A stretch of 64,000 nucleotides of DNA from Shewanella waksmanii ATCC BAA-643 (GCF_000518805.1 NZ_JAEH01000009.1:1-64000), one strand, 5' to 3'. Counted from the stretch's first letter, positions 48,342 to 58,330 are shown. Notes: a model not told the origin generated them from the sequence alone. Made by a program: numbers and translations.

Positions 48342-49718
48342 ATGACCAGCTCTAAAATAACCAATCTGATTATGCAAGGCAGCGAAGGGATCCCGTTGCT
48401 AATAATGGCAAGTGATCAATATGACTCTTGGCTTACCGAGCAGCCTGAGCAAGTAAAAAATTGGCTAACGAACACTCGATTTAGCGGCCAGGGCCACAGC
48501 GTTATCCCTAGCGCAGACGGTACAATCAGCCAAGTGATTTTAGTAAACAACGACACTCAGTCCTATTGGTTATGCGGTGAGCTAGTCAACCAATTGCCAG
48601 CCGGTGAGTACCTTCTGCACGGCGATAAAGAACAGTTAAAAATGGCGGCGTTTAGCTGGGGGCTAGGTGCATATCAGTTTGACCGTTACAAGCCAAACAA
48701 CAAAACCTACCCGAGCCTGATTATTAATGATTCAGCATTGGTCAGCGAATGTCACAAGCTGGTGCGGTCTGTCACTATAGTGCGCGACTTAGTTAACACC
48801 CCTGCCGCCGATATGATGCCGCAACATTTAGGCGACACCATGACTGCACTCGCTGCAGAATTTGGCGCACAAATCAGTCAAATCATCGGCGATGAACTGC
48901 TAGAGCAAAACTACCCAACCATTCATATGGTGGGCCGAGCCAGCGCTAACCAGCCACGACTGATTGATCTGACTTGGGGTGATGAAAATGCGCCTAAAGT
49001 CACCTTGGTGGGTAAAGGGGTGTGTTTCGATTCTGGTGGACTGGATCTCAAACCGGGTGCAGGCATGCGTTTAATGAAAAAGGACATGGGCGGCGCGGCC
49101 CATGTGATTGGCCTAGCCCATCAAATTATGGCATCAAACTTACCTATCCGTTTACGCGTACTGGTACCTGCGGTTGAAAACGCTGTATCCGCTAACGCGT
49201 TCCGCCCAGGCGATGTGATTAAGACCCGTAAAGGACTCACCGTTGAAATTGACAACACTGACGCTGAAGGCCGTTTAGTATTATGTGATGCCCTAGCGGA
49301 AGCCAACAATGATAAGCCTGAGCTGATGATTGACTTCGCTACATTAACCGGTGCAATGCGTATCGCGTTAGGCACCGAGTTACCGGGCTTTTTCAGCAAC
49401 GATGATGAGGTCGCTGCTGGCATCACAGCATCAGGCCTGAATGTACAAGATCCTGTGTGGCGTATGCCTTTACATAAGCCGTACCTTGAACTCACTGGCA
49501 GTGACATAGCCGATATTGCCAACTGTGGTAAAACCCCCTTTGGCGGCGCAATCACTGCTGCATTGTATTTAGAAGCCTTTGTCGATAGCGATATTAGCTG
49601 GAGCCACTTTGATGTGATGGCGTGGAATAATCGCAAATTACCAGGGCGTCCAGTTGGCGGCGAAGCTTTCGGCATTCGAGCGGTATTTGACTACTTGCAA
49701 AACCGCTATGCCAACTAA
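48342..49718 (+). CDS. Leucyl aminopeptidase family (M17) protein
   Basis: This is a dizinc exopeptidase that removes N-terminal residues from peptides. From ATG 48342 it has 458 residues. The variable N-domain is followed from about 160 by the M17 catalytic domain, with VGKGVCFDSGGLDLKPG (near 225), DMGGAAHVIG, and the family signature NTDAEGRLVLCDAL near 305. It is close in length and motifs to PepB-like enzymes. A GTG at 48330 would add four residues. It follows the LETM1-like gene by 77 bp and ends at a strong terminator. Confidence 0.9.
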   Translation: MTSSKITNLIMQGSEGIPLLIMASDQYDSWLTEQPEQVKNWLTNTRFSGQGHSVIPSADGTISQVILVNNDTQSYWLCGELVNQLPAGEYLLHGDKEQLKMAAFSWGLGAYQFDRYKPNNKTYPSLIINDSALVSECHKLVRSVTIVRDLVNTPAADMMPQHLGDTMTALAAEFGAQISQIIGDELLEQNYPTIHMVGRASANQPRLIDLTWGDENAPKVTLVGKGVCFDSGGLDLKPGAGMRLMKKDMGGAAHVIGLAHQIMASNLPIRLRVLVPAVENAVSANAFRPGDVIKTRKGLTVEIDNTDAEGRLVLCDALAEANNDKPELMIDFATLTGAMRIALGTELPGFFSNDDEVAAGITASGLNVQDPVWRMPLHKPYLELTGSDIADIANCGKTPFGGAITAALYLEAFVDSDISWSHFDVMAWNNRKLPGRPVGGEAFGIRAVFDYLQNRYAN

Positions 49719-49757
49719 TATCTAACAAGCACAGAAGCACAACAATAGACGCACAAC

Positions 49758-49788
49758 AAAAAACGCAGGCCATGGCCTGCGTTTTTTA
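49758..49788. terminator. Bidirectional Rho-independent terminator
   Basis: The perfect stem AAAACGCAGGCC/GGCCTGCGTTTT has a 2-nt loop (AT) and A and T tracts on both sides. It lies between converging genes. Confidence 0.9.
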
Positions 49789-49848
49789 TCACCACAAATT
49801 GCTTTTTAGCGATTTCAGCGCAAACACCCGCCTATTAAAGACCCATGT

Positions 49849-50703
49849 TTAACGAACAGATGCCATATCTGGCACTATGGTGACGGGATCAAGTCGCATC
49901 TGATACCAGTTAATGCGCCAATCGAGGTGCGGCCCGGTCGCGCGGCCAGTAGCGCCCACTTCTGCAATTGGCTCGCCTTGTTTAATCTGCTGACCTGGCT
50001 CAACGTATAGCTTACTCAAATGCAAAAAGCTTGAACTGACGCCATAGCCGTGGTCGAGAATAATAGTCCCACCAGAGTAAAACATATCTGCTACCGCTAA
50101 GGTAATCACCCCATCTTGCGGCGCAACCACGACGGTCCCCGTTTTTGCGGCTACATCAACGCCATAGTGCGGGTTACCCGGATTGCCATTGTAAACGCGT
50201 TGGCTGCCATACACGCCAGATATTCGCCCAGTTAAAGGCCAAATAAAGTCCTGACTAAATGCGTTTTGATCTGAAAAGGTATTGCGTGCGGCTTTAACTT
50301 GTTTGCTGTCTTTCGCTGAGCGAGCTTGGGCTTTAGGATCAGGCTTCATGATTTTTTTAGCAATGCCATTAACCCGATCAATTTTATACTCTTTCTCAGT
50401 GAGCGTTAGCGGCTTAATCTGAGTAAGCCCATCGGGATACACTAAGGTCAGTTGTTGTGACAAAGGCGCTTGACGTTCGAAACCAAATACAAATTTACCT
50501 TCTGGGCTCACATCAATATCGGTATCGTTTAAACGGATTTGAGTGCCAGGCAGAGTTTCCCCGCGAATTAACGCACCCTGCTCCATTTTGCCATGCAGTT
50601 GCACTTGGGCAACACTGGCTGTACTGACTACCCCCAATAGGCCTGCAAACAGTGCCTGACCCATTCGCTGAGTCATTTTTTGTGACGAAATTGATAAGCG
50701 CAA
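49849..50703 (-). CDS. M23-family (LytM-type) periplasmic peptidase
   Basis: The protein has 284 residues and a signal peptide ending ASVAQ (about 35). A beta-rich N-domain (about 36-110) precedes a LytM domain with HYGVD (zinc His and Asp). Instead of the usual HLH near the C-terminus it has GPHLDWRINW, so the third zinc ligand position is Asp. M23 enzymes cut peptidoglycan cross-links, or act as activators when degenerate. I start at TTG 50703, which has AAGGA at 7-nt spacing; the longer frame from 50751 would spoil the signal peptide. Confidence 0.85.
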   Translation of the reverse strand: MRLSISSQKMTQRMGQALFAGLLGVVSTASVAQVQLHGKMEQGALIRGETLPGTQIRLNDTDIDVSPEGKFVFGFERQAPLSQQLTLVYPDGLTQIKPLTLTEKEYKIDRVNGIAKKIMKPDPKAQARSAKDSKQVKAARNTFSDQNAFSQDFIWPLTGRISGVYGSQRVYNGNPGNPHYGVDVAAKTGTVVVAPQDGVITLAVADMFYSGGTIILDHGYGVSSSFLHLSKLYVEPGQQIKQGEPIAEVGATGRATGPHLDWRINWYQMRLDPVTIVPDMASVR

Positions 50704-50843
50704 AGCGGTGTCCTTCTTTTTAGCGACTATAAATAACAGGTTACAAAACAAGAGAAATTAAACGGCTAACACATCATCACTTACATCATCATTTGGCGAA
50801 GCTAACGATGGGCACTTAGCCCATCGTAAGCGGCTAACCGCAG

Positions 50844-51725
50844 TTATGCTTGCGCCCCTTTAACCGCAATCGCACCTTTGCCAATACCCTCATAGGCAAT
50901 CACTTTATATTCATGCTCTGGGGCCATTTCAACCAAGCTAGTGGCAATAAAATCGGCCAGTAGTTCTACTGTGGTGTCATGGGGAATGATTTCACAGCGC
51001 TTCTTAGGCATTGCCAGCTGAAAGTCACCTTGAGGCGCGCTATAGCGGAAACCATAGTGGCTATCGTCAGTGGCTGTGCTTTGTGGTGACAAAGTAAGCT
51101 CATCAACCGCGACCACATCCTCTGCAGTACCTAAGTAAATGTCTTGCCAACGTTTAGCCCAGTATTCATCTAACTTGGGCGCCGAAATACCGTTTTCAAA
51201 AATGTTAATCGGACTACGGTGGCCGTGGGCTATGCGTTGACAATTGCCGTTGTGCTTTTTCAGGCCATGGGAGTAATGATAAAACGGCGCATCGTGGATT
51301 TCGTTGCGTAAGGTCAACGCGATACCTTCTACATTATCGGGTAACACTTCCTTTAACGCCTTTTGTAGAAAGGCATTCACACTATCGAAATCGATAATTT
51401 CAGTTGGGATTAACGCAAATGCTTGTGACGGACAAGCTAAGTGCATGCTGCCTTTAAGGCTATTAAAATCCATCCATACACGATCGCCCTGTTGCTGCCA
51501 GCGCACTTCAGCGCAAGCAGTCGGAATGAGCAGACGATGATCGGCAACATCATCAATCGTGTCTTTAATGGTGCGCTTAACTTTAGAAAAGTCCAACACC
51601 ATATTTTGATCGTCTAGGCCACCATCAAGCAGCACATCCACAATCCAGCTTTCGCCTACCATGCCACGAATGGGACAAAGGTAAGAAAAATCTATTACCG
51701 TTAAATCTCTAACAAACAGTTGCAT
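50844..51725 (-). CDS. Tandem 6-pyruvoyl-tetrahydropterin synthase/QueD-like protein
   Basis: The 293 residues seem to hold two T-fold (PTPS/QueD-like) halves. The first (about 1-125) keeps NMVLDFSKVKRTIKDTIDDVADHRLLIP but has RGMVGESWIVDV where the zinc HGH should be. The second (about 145-290) has HGLKKHNGNCQRIAHGHR with Cys and HGH, and IPHDTTVELLADFIATSL in place of the PTxEN block. QueD makes 6-carboxytetrahydropterin for queuosine. The unusual layout makes the true reaction uncertain, and no other que gene is in the window. It is a single gene. Confidence 0.72.
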   Translation of the reverse strand: MQLFVRDLTVIDFSYLCPIRGMVGESWIVDVLLDGGLDDQNMVLDFSKVKRTIKDTIDDVADHRLLIPTACAEVRWQQQGDRVWMDFNSLKGSMHLACPSQAFALIPTEIIDFDSVNAFLQKALKEVLPDNVEGIALTLRNEIHDAPFYHYSHGLKKHNGNCQRIAHGHRSPINIFENGISAPKLDEYWAKRWQDIYLGTAEDVVAVDELTLSPQSTATDDSHYGFRYSAPQGDFQLAMPKKRCEIIPHDTTVELLADFIATSLVEMAPEHEYKVIAYEGIGKGAIAVKGAQA

Positions 51726-52067
51726 CTTTTCTCCTAGGCAGAAAAACAGTCCACCTTAAATACCGCCCACAAGCAACATGCCAAGGGCTTTATGTCGATA
51801 CTTCGCGAGCCTTCATGCTGTGATGCTGACATGATGAACGCCCTGTGCCGAAGTAGGGTCAAAATAACAGCCAAAGTATACCTATGAAAATGCCAAAGAT
51901 TAACTGCTGAGGCAAGATAATCACAATCATGCTGTTAATCCCACCAAGTTACCGCTTATCAAACTGCTACTGGCTGAATACTTGTTAAGCAATACCAGTT
52001 AAAAAAGGCGCTCTTTTGAGCGCCTTTAATCATCGATGCCGCTGTTACGCTACAACATCTGCACCGC
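51726..52067. other. Intergenic region, 342 bp
   Basis: This region lies between yejK (which ends at 52068) and the tandem T-fold gene, both on the minus strand. It contains the yejK terminator at 52001-52027 and, further left, the presumed promoter of the T-fold gene, which I cannot place. Nothing else is visible. Confidence 0.5.
52001..52027 (-). terminator. Rho-independent terminator of yejK
   Basis: The stem AAAGGCGCTC/GAGCGCCTTT is followed by a T run on the minus strand, about 41 bp after the yejK stop. Confidence 0.88.
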
Positions 52068-53099
52068 TTATTGGCCGCCCTTTAAGCGACGGTCTAACTG
52101 ATCTTTTAAATTGGCGGGTACGCCCTTAATCAAAATCGAATCTGAAATAGGGTCATAAATGACCCGCTCACCTAAATGGGCACCGTCAAAACTCAGGGTT
52201 ACGCCACCGCCAGTGCCAGAGAACTTTTTCAGCTGACGTAATGTGGGCTTATCGCCAGGAAACTCATCTTCTAATTCATAATCGCCGCCTTGGGCAAAAT
52301 CATAGAAAGAGTCCATGCCAGAATCAGCTAGCTCATCTGCGAGATCTTTTAGCTCAATATCAGCACCGACTTCACAGCGCTCGGTACAATAGTCGAACAC
52401 TTTTTCCCGCGCTTGCTGACGCTCGTCTTTAGTCAGTTCACTACTGGCAACAAAGTCTTCTACTGCGTTCATCAACTGCTTGTTTTGAACTTTAGTGTTA
52501 ACGCCTTCAACGCAGCCCATAAAATCTAAGAAGAAGTCGGCAACTTTACGGCCCGCACGACCCCGTACAAAAGAGATATACTTTTTCGACTCTTCATCGG
52601 CTTGCCACTCAGTTAAATCGATACGTGCGGCCAGTTGCACGTTATTCAAATCTAAGTGGGTGTTTTGTGACAGCTCCATATCATCCAATACGGTCATGGA
52701 CGATTTCGCGTTAAGTAGCGACACAAACAGATAGTCACTGGTCATATAGGTGTAGCAAGACAGCAGCAGGAACCCGCCTTGGCTGAAATCATATTTTGCC
52801 AGCTCTTCTTGCAGTAATTTACCAGCAATACTGGAAAACTCGACAAAACCGAGTTCACCAGCGCGGTACTCAGTCAGTGCTTCCTTAAATTTAGGGTTAG
52901 CTTCACCGTCTTCGCCATGGGTACCAAAGTGGCCAAAGCCTTTACCTGCTTTAGTGGTATAGGTTTGGTGCAACTCATCGAGCATGGCCTCAACCGCTTG
53001 ACTGTTTAACAGCGGTTGTGGACGCAATCGGCAACTTAGTTGTCCTTCACCATCTTGAGAGATAGCATGAATAATTGCTTGTTCAACGTTGATACTCAT
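52068..53099 (-). CDS. yejK: Nucleoid-associated protein YejK (NdpA)
   Basis: YejK/NdpA is a spermidine-nucleoid-associated protein that binds DNA and, in E. coli, affects topoisomerase IV and gyrase. The 343 residues match in length and sequence: an N-terminal [29 protein letters not shown]-type middle blocks ([18 protein letters not shown]), [23 protein letters not shown] near 175, and the C-terminal [12 protein letters not shown]. It is divergent from yejL and yejM, the E. coli order. Confidence 0.95.
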   Translation of the reverse strand: MSINVEQAIIHAISQDGEGQLSCRLRPQPLLNSQAVEAMLDELHQTYTTKAGKGFGHFGTHGEDGEANPKFKEALTEYRAGELGFVEFSSIAGKLLQEELAKYDFSQGGFLLLSCYTYMTSDYLFVSLLNAKSSMTVLDDMELSQNTHLDLNNVQLAARIDLTEWQADEESKKYISFVRGRAGRKVADFFLDFMGCVEGVNTKVQNKQLMNAVEDFVASSELTKDERQQAREKVFDYCTERCEVGADIELKDLADELADSGMDSFYDFAQGGDYELEDEFPGDKPTLRQLKKFSGTGGGVTLSFDGAHLGERVIYDPISDSILIKGVPANLKDQLDRRLKGGQ

Positions 53100-53353
53100 A
53101 AGCCTCGACTACGATAACTGTGGCTATTATATAGCCAGTAAAAAATAACAAATGCGGGTGATATCCATCGACAAGCGTAAGTCATCGATGATTCAATCTT
53201 TGGCCGATATCATACCAGAGATAAGTGATAAATCTATCTTAGGTTATTCGCTAATAATGCAAGCCATATCTGATAAAAACATACGGCATAGCCCCCTAAA
53301 ATACGCTATCATAGCCAGTTATTTCGTATTACCAGTGAACACTGTTTAAAATT

Positions 53354-53569
53354 ATGGCTATTCAATCAAAATATTCTAACACTCAAGTCGAAACCATCAT
53401 TGCTGAACTGCTAGCCGTTTTAGCAAAACATGATGCACCAACAGATTTAAGCTTGATGGTATTAGGTAACTGCGTCACCGACCTACTAGAACGTAAAGTC
53501 CCTGCTGAAGCGCGCCAAGCGGTAGCCGAGCAATTTGCCAAAGCACTGGCGCAGTCGGTAAAAAGTTAA
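53354..53569 (+). CDS. yejL: YejL/DUF1414 family protein
   Basis: The 71 residues match the small YejL family: [36 protein letters not shown] and the conserved [10 protein letters not shown]...[12 protein letters not shown]. The protein is all helical and of unknown function. It lies between yejK and yejM, as in E. coli. No good ribosome site is visible before the ATG, but family length and synteny support this start. Confidence 0.92.
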   Translation: MAIQSKYSNTQVETIIAELLAVLAKHDAPTDLSLMVLGNCVTDLLERKVPAEARQAVAEQFAKALAQSVKS

Positions 53570-53672
53570 TCGGTTGGCAAAGTAAACCCTAGGTGATTAC
53601 TTTGCCAGCTATGCATTACTCGCGTACAGTAGACATTAATACGCATAAAAACATCAAGATTAGCGGAACCCT

Positions 53673-55451
53673 ATGATTGAGCGGAAAAAAGAGTTAGGAC
53701 GTGATCGAGTATCACGCTTAGTGAGTTGGGGGCACTGGTTCGCCCTTTTCAATGGTTTTTTGGCAATGATTGTCGGGGTGCGATTTCTTGATAGCGTAGG
53801 CACACCAGATACATGGATAGGCTGGGGTTATTTAACCCTCAGCACCATAGGTCACTTTAGCTTTCTGGCCTTTATCGTTTACTTGGTGATGATATTTCCA
53901 GTCACCTTGTTACTGCCTTATTCTAAAATCCTACGCGGGTACGCGGCCGTCGTCGCCACCTTAAGTTTGTGTATCTTACTGTACGATACCGTCATTTATG
54001 ACGACTACGGACTGCATTTAAGTCCGTTTGTATTTGATATTGCTTGGGAAGATCTTAATGCCTTATTACAAGGCACGTCTTATATCGTCACCCCGATTGG
54101 TATTTTAATTCTTGAACTCACTGCGGCTAATTTTCTTTGGAAACGCATAGACAAAATACAGAAGGTCAACTGCGGCAATAAAGTCGTCGCGTTTATCGGG
54201 ATCTGTTTTGTTAGTAGCCATTTAATTCACATTTGGGCTGATGCTGCAGAAGTCCATGAAATCACCCGCTTTGACGACACCTATCCGTTATCTTATCCAG
54301 CAACGGCTAAGACCTTTATGGAAAGCCAAGGCGTTGAGCGCATTGCCAGTAACAACTCTGTGCTGCCGCAACCGACTTTGAGCTACCCTAAAGCCGTACT
54401 TCAATGCAGCGTGACAGAGCAGCCGAACATGCTGTTTATCACGGTAGAGAGTTTTAGAGCCGATATGCTCGATGCGCAAACCATGCCGTTTTTGTATCAG
54501 TATGGGCAACAAAACCAACGTTTTAATGAGCATTTAAGTGGCGGCAATACCTTCGACAGTGGCATGTTTTCCTTGCTATATGCCATGCAAGGCAGTTACA
54601 TCAATGCCGAAGATTTAAATTATACCTCGCCCATTTTTACCCAAAAGCTCAAGCAGCAAGGATACCAGTTAGCGCTATTTGGCCCACAAACTGAACCGCG
54701 CCCTGCAGCCATATTTAACGACTTCAGCGCCCAAATTAGCCCAGATAACGAAAGCATGGCAGAGACAGACATTATCTCTGTGCAACATTTCAACCAGTGG
54801 CAACATCAACAAACGGCACCTTGGTTTGCAATGGTGAACTTAAAATCACCAGAAAACTTTGACACGCCAGTGGGCTTTTTAGGCATTGAAACTGTGCGTC
54901 CAAACAGCCCATTACGTCCGGCTCAAAAAGTCTTGTTTAATCAATATCGTCAGTCACTCAACTTTATTGACGGCCAAATTGAAGCCATGCTTGCGGATGT
55001 GCCCGCGAATACGCTAGTGATCATCACCGGAGTCAACGGCAAGCTATTTAGTAGTAATCATGCCGAATCACGCTCAAACTATTCACCGGCAAACGTACAA
55101 GTGCCGCTAATCGTTAACTGGCCTGGTTATGACAAAGCAAAAGATGTGAACTACCGCACCAGCCACTATGGCATCGTGCCCGCTATCATGACTCAGTTGA
55201 TGAACTGCACCAATCCTGCAAGGGAGTACAGTGCCGGACGTAGCATCTTAAGCCCAAATAGTGAGACTTGGACTTATGTCGGTAACAACCGCCAGTTTGC
55301 CATCTACCAACAAAATGAAATTACGGTGATCGACCGTCATGGTAAGTATCGTATTTATAACCGTGATTACGATAAACGTCTGAAAAAGAAAATTGGCGCG
55401 CCAGAGTTAATTCAGGTGATGCGTGAAGGACGACGGTTATACAATAACTAG
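53673..55451 (+). CDS. yejM: Inner-membrane sulfatase-like protein YejM (PbgA/LapC)
   Basis: YejM senses lipopolysaccharide and controls LpxC proteolysis through LapB and FtsH, so setting LPS synthesis. The 592 residues give five membrane helices (DUF3413 domain, about 18-190) and a periplasmic alkaline-phosphatase/sulfatase-like domain from about 250 (PNMLFITVESFRADMLD). The position of the usual catalytic nucleophile reads GGNTFDSGMFSLLY, consistent with a non-enzymatic sensor. The ATG lies 103 bp after yejL. Confidence 0.95.
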   Translation: MIERKKELGRDRVSRLVSWGHWFALFNGFLAMIVGVRFLDSVGTPDTWIGWGYLTLSTIGHFSFLAFIVYLVMIFPVTLLLPYSKILRGYAAVVATLSLCILLYDTVIYDDYGLHLSPFVFDIAWEDLNALLQGTSYIVTPIGILILELTAANFLWKRIDKIQKVNCGNKVVAFIGICFVSSHLIHIWADAAEVHEITRFDDTYPLSYPATAKTFMESQGVERIASNNSVLPQPTLSYPKAVLQCSVTEQPNMLFITVESFRADMLDAQTMPFLYQYGQQNQRFNEHLSGGNTFDSGMFSLLYAMQGSYINAEDLNYTSPIFTQKLKQQGYQLALFGPQTEPRPAAIFNDFSAQISPDNESMAETDIISVQHFNQWQHQQTAPWFAMVNLKSPENFDTPVGFLGIETVRPNSPLRPAQKVLFNQYRQSLNFIDGQIEAMLADVPANTLVIITGVNGKLFSSNHAESRSNYSPANVQVPLIVNWPGYDKAKDVNYRTSHYGIVPAIMTQLMNCTNPAREYSAGRSILSPNSETWTYVGNNRQFAIYQQNEITVIDRHGKYRIYNRDYDKRLKKKIGAPELIQVMREGRRLYNN

Positions 55452-55654
55452 CCAGGCAGCTTTGGTCATATCGTTAACGCTTTGCTGAATCACACATTTG
55501 CTTCAGCAAAGTGCTTTTAACCAGTGACGATTACAAACTAGCCAGTCAGTTAACTGTCAAGCCACAAGCACTTGCGCAACGGTAAATGACTTGCTAAAGT
55601 GCTGCCTCATCTGTTTGGACCCCAATGTAAAACCAAATGGATGCGATAAAAATT

Positions 55655-55731
55655 CGGTATGTAGCGCAGCCCGGTAGCGCACTGTCATGGGGTGTCAGGG
55701 GTCGGAGGTTCGAATCCTCTCATACCGACCA
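55655..55731 (+). tRNA. tRNA-Pro (anticodon GGG)
   Basis: A 77-nt cloverleaf with encoded CCA. The acceptor stem pairs CGGTATG with CATACCG, the T arm is GGAGG-TTCGAAT-CCTC, and the anticodon stem CTGTC/GTCAG encloses loop ATGGGGT with anticodon GGG at 55689-55691. It resembles E. coli proL closely. It reads CCC and CCU proline codons. Confidence 0.97.
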
Positions 55732-55739
55732 CATTCTTC

Positions 55740-55768
55740 AAAAAAGCCAGCTTATTGCTGGCTTTTTT
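55740..55768 (+). terminator. Rho-independent terminator of tRNA-Pro
   Basis: The stem AAAAGCCAGC/GCTGGCTTTT and a T run lie 9 bp after the tRNA. Confidence 0.9.
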
Positions 55769-55906
55769 GTGTCAGTTATTTAACAACTTATCAGATACAT
55801 AGCCTAATATGGGAGAGGTTTTGGTGTTAACACAACGATTGCGTGTAAACGCCAGCGGCTAAAACGCAGCTGGCAAAACTCAGTACTTTAAAGTTCAAAC
55901 TCAGCA

Positions 55907-57412
55907 CTAGCCTATATGATAAAACGCGGCTTTGGTTTGATACTCGTCGGTAATACATTGCATCTGGTTCACGCCTTGGGCTAATTTTTGTATTTGCTCA
56001 GACAGCAAGGTGGCAGTTTCCGCATTACTAACAATTTCATTGCCGATATTAGAGAGTTGTTCGCCCTGTTGCAGGGTTTCATCGGCGACATCGCGACTTA
56101 AATTCGCTACTTGTGTGATTTGCTCAGCACGCTCGCCCAGTCCAGATGCGATGCTGTTAGTATGCTCTACATTGTCGCTCGTTCTTTGTTTACCTTCATC
56201 CATCGATTCCACGGTTTTTATCATACTTTGATTAAGCCGCGATAATACCGTTTCTATCTCATCAGTAGATTGACTCGTACGCTGCGCCAGCGTACGTACT
56301 TCATCCGCCACAACCGCAAACCCACGGCCACTTTCGCCCGCCCTTGCAGCTTCTATCGCAGCATTGAGTGCTAACAGGTTGGTTTGCTCTGAAATACTGC
56401 GTATGGCCTGCAATAAGGTCGTAATGGCAGAGACATCATGGGTCAACTCTGTGAGTGACTCTGTCACTTGACTGGTGTTGGTTTCCAGCAATTGCATGTC
56501 TTGCATAATGGTCAAAGCTCGCTGCCGATCTTGAGTGCTCGCATCAGCGGCACTTTTGGCCTGCTCTGCCGATTGTTTACTGTTGTCTGTCACTTGATGA
56601 AAATTGTTGATCACTTGCTGAGTTGTGTCTGAAATGGCATGGGCTTGATTATGCTGACTGTGAACGGCTTCTTGGGTTAATTCGCTAAGTGATATTAGCT
56701 CATTGGCCGTTGTAGACATATTTTTAGCAATCTCACTGTAATCGGTAAACAGTTGATTAAGCTCTTCCAGCATTAAGTTAAATGCTTGTTCGGCCTCTGT
56801 GTCTGCGGGGGCTAAGCGCACAGTTAAGTCCCGATTAGCAGATATCGATTCAATGGCATTGGCAATACGCAAGTTCGCCGATGAGTTTTTACGCATAAAG
56901 TGGGCAATTCGTACTAAAATAGCCGTTTCTGCAGCAGCAAAAACCGCGTGGATCAGCATAATGCTCCAAGAACATTCCCCCGCAAAAATCATGATGGCCG
57001 TACCAAACATACTGCCAGATGATAACTGAATATAAGTAAACAGCACATGATGAATAGCAACAGTTAACAGAGCTGCAACCAGTGGCTGCCAACGCTGATA
57101 AATGAGAAACAAAGCCATGGAGGCAAATATATGAAAATGCATCTCAATCATGCCCATTTGCGATTGCACTAACAGGGCTGATACCGTCATCATTAGCACC
57201 GCGGCCACAATACCAAAAAGCGATGTCCCTTTAAGCACACTGTAGGCAACTTGTACCAGTACCACTAACGCAATGGCGGCAATAACAGTGAAGGTCAACA
57301 TCCCTGCACCTAGCAAGCCACTGATGATCAAAATCGGCGCTTGAGCGAGTAAAATTTTGTAAATATAGGCGTCATTTTGCAGTTGAATCTTGTCCGATGC
57401 ATTTTGGCTCAT
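55907..57412 (-). CDS. Methyl-accepting chemotaxis protein with polytopic His-rich membrane sensor
   Basis: The 501 residues begin with about 165 residues of five or six membrane helices instead of a periplasmic domain. The conserved-looking residues are Glu90, His92 and His94 (MIEMHFHIF), His121-His122 (AIHHVLF) and His155 with Glu162 ([10 protein letters not shown]). A HAMP-like linker (about 180-230) leads to the signalling coiled coil with [20 protein letters not shown] and [21 protein letters not shown] recall similar membrane sensors fused to kinases and GGDEF domains. AAGGAG overlaps the SCO stop, so it is coupled to the copper-protein gene upstream. Confidence 0.9.
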   Translation of the reverse strand: MSQNASDKIQLQNDAYIYKILLAQAPILIISGLLGAGMLTFTVIAAIALVVLVQVAYSVLKGTSLFGIVAAVLMMTVSALLVQSQMGMIEMHFHIFASMALFLIYQRWQPLVAALLTVAIHHVLFTYIQLSSGSMFGTAIMIFAGECSWSIMLIHAVFAAAETAILVRIAHFMRKNSSANLRIANAIESISANRDLTVRLAPADTEAEQAFNLMLEELNQLFTDYSEIAKNMSTTANELISLSELTQEAVHSQHNQAHAISDTTQQVINNFHQVTDNSKQSAEQAKSAADASTQDRQRALTIMQDMQLLETNTSQVTESLTELTHDVSAITTLLQAIRSISEQTNLLALNAAIEAARAGESGRGFAVVADEVRTLAQRTSQSTDEIETVLSRLNQSMIKTVESMDEGKQRTSDNVEHTNSIASGLGERAEQITQVANLSRDVADETLQQGEQLSNIGNEIVSNAETATLLSEQIQKLAQGVNQMQCITDEYQTKAAFYHIG

Positions 57413-57421
57413 TACAGCTCC

Positions 57422-58045
57422 TTAATTGGAGATAATTAAGTGCTTCAATTCGGCTAACATCTTGTCGGTCGATAATTTTTCAGCGGAGTAAATACGGCCA
57501 ATGGTTCCATTTGGCTTAATTAAAAATAGCTTACCAATGTGATTGCGGGTAGTGCTGAACGATGAAAAGTTTTCGGTAAGGTGTGATGACAAGCGATAAA
57601 GTGTTGTTTCATCCAGCTCAGCACTAATGAAACGGGGAGACTGCGCATCAATGACCTGCTGGCGAATTTCTGGCGTGTCATTGTTAGGATCAATAGTGAT
57701 AAATAAGAATGTCACCGCCAGTGTTTTTAGAACATCATCTTCAGCTATTACAGACTCAAGCTGATGCAACTGTTTAATACGAATAGGACAAATTTCAGAG
57801 CAGCTTAAGAATCCGGCGAACAGATAAGTATAAGTGGGTTGAGTAAAGGGAAACGAGCGATGATTCAACTGGCTGTCTTGCCATTCAAACGCCAGCGGCG
57901 CTAAAAACTCACCATTGATACCATATTGTGCAGTGGACTTGTCAGAAACGAGCCATTGGCTAGCCCACATAAGTACGGGGGCCAAAATAACAGCCGTAAA
58001 AATTATCACTGAAGCTGCAATAAATTGCATTTTTGACTTAAACAA
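57422..58045 (-). CDS. SCO1/SenC-family copper-binding thioredoxin-fold protein
   Basis: The 207 residues have an N-terminal membrane anchor (about 10-30) and a periplasmic thioredoxin-like domain. The copper ligands of SCO proteins are present: Cys82 and Cys86 (SCSEIC) and His169 (NHIGKLFLIKPNG). SCO proteins deliver copper to cytochrome c oxidase CuA or act as redox sensors. No oxidase gene is near. Instead, only 9 bp separate its stop from a chemoreceptor start, which suggests a role in signalling or in copper or redox status. Confidence 0.88.
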   Translation of the reverse strand: MFKSKMQFIAASVIIFTAVILAPVLMWASQWLVSDKSTAQYGINGEFLAPLAFEWQDSQLNHRSFPFTQPTYTYLFAGFLSCSEICPIRIKQLHQLESVIAEDDVLKTLAVTFLFITIDPNNDTPEIRQQVIDAQSPRFISAELDETTLYRLSSHLTENFSSFSTTRNHIGKLFLIKPNGTIGRIYSAEKLSTDKMLAELKHLIISN

Positions 58046-58158
58046 CCGCGTCTTACTCTACATATTACCCTGATTAAAACCAGTATAGACAATTGGCAGC
58101 AATCCACAGCCTAAAACAGTACGCAGTCAAGTTCACCCAGTAGCAACTTAAGAGTAAG

Positions 58159-58190
58159 AAAAAGGGGCGAAATGATATTCGCCCCTTTTT
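58159..58190 (-). terminator. Rho-independent terminator
   Basis: The stem AAAAGGGGCGA/TCGCCCCTTTT has A and T runs on both sides. It lies 184 bp after the DUF1624-type gene and isolates the SCO/chemoreceptor operon from it. Confidence 0.85.
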
Positions 58191-58330
58191 ATCAATAAAT
58201 GCCTATTACCGATAAATTATAGCTAGTTGCTAAATGTATTACTCAGCAATCGTTAGCGTTACAGCTGCTATAGCTACGCGCCATAGTGCCAGCGACAAAT
58301 GCCCGGGTAGTAACAACAGCGTCATCTCCA

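Noticed and set aside
49121-49675. 184-codon minus-strand frame inside the M17 peptidase gene
   Set aside because: It is the antisense shadow of the catalytic domain, which is strongly conserved on the plus strand.
53152-53349. 65-codon frame between yejK and yejL
   Set aside because: It has no ribosome site or recognisable protein features. It occupies the divergent promoter region of yejK and yejL.
55655-55731. tRNA-Pro as an integration site for an island
   Set aside because: I see no integrase and no second copy of the tRNA 3' end nearby. The following genes have the look of the rest of the chromosome.
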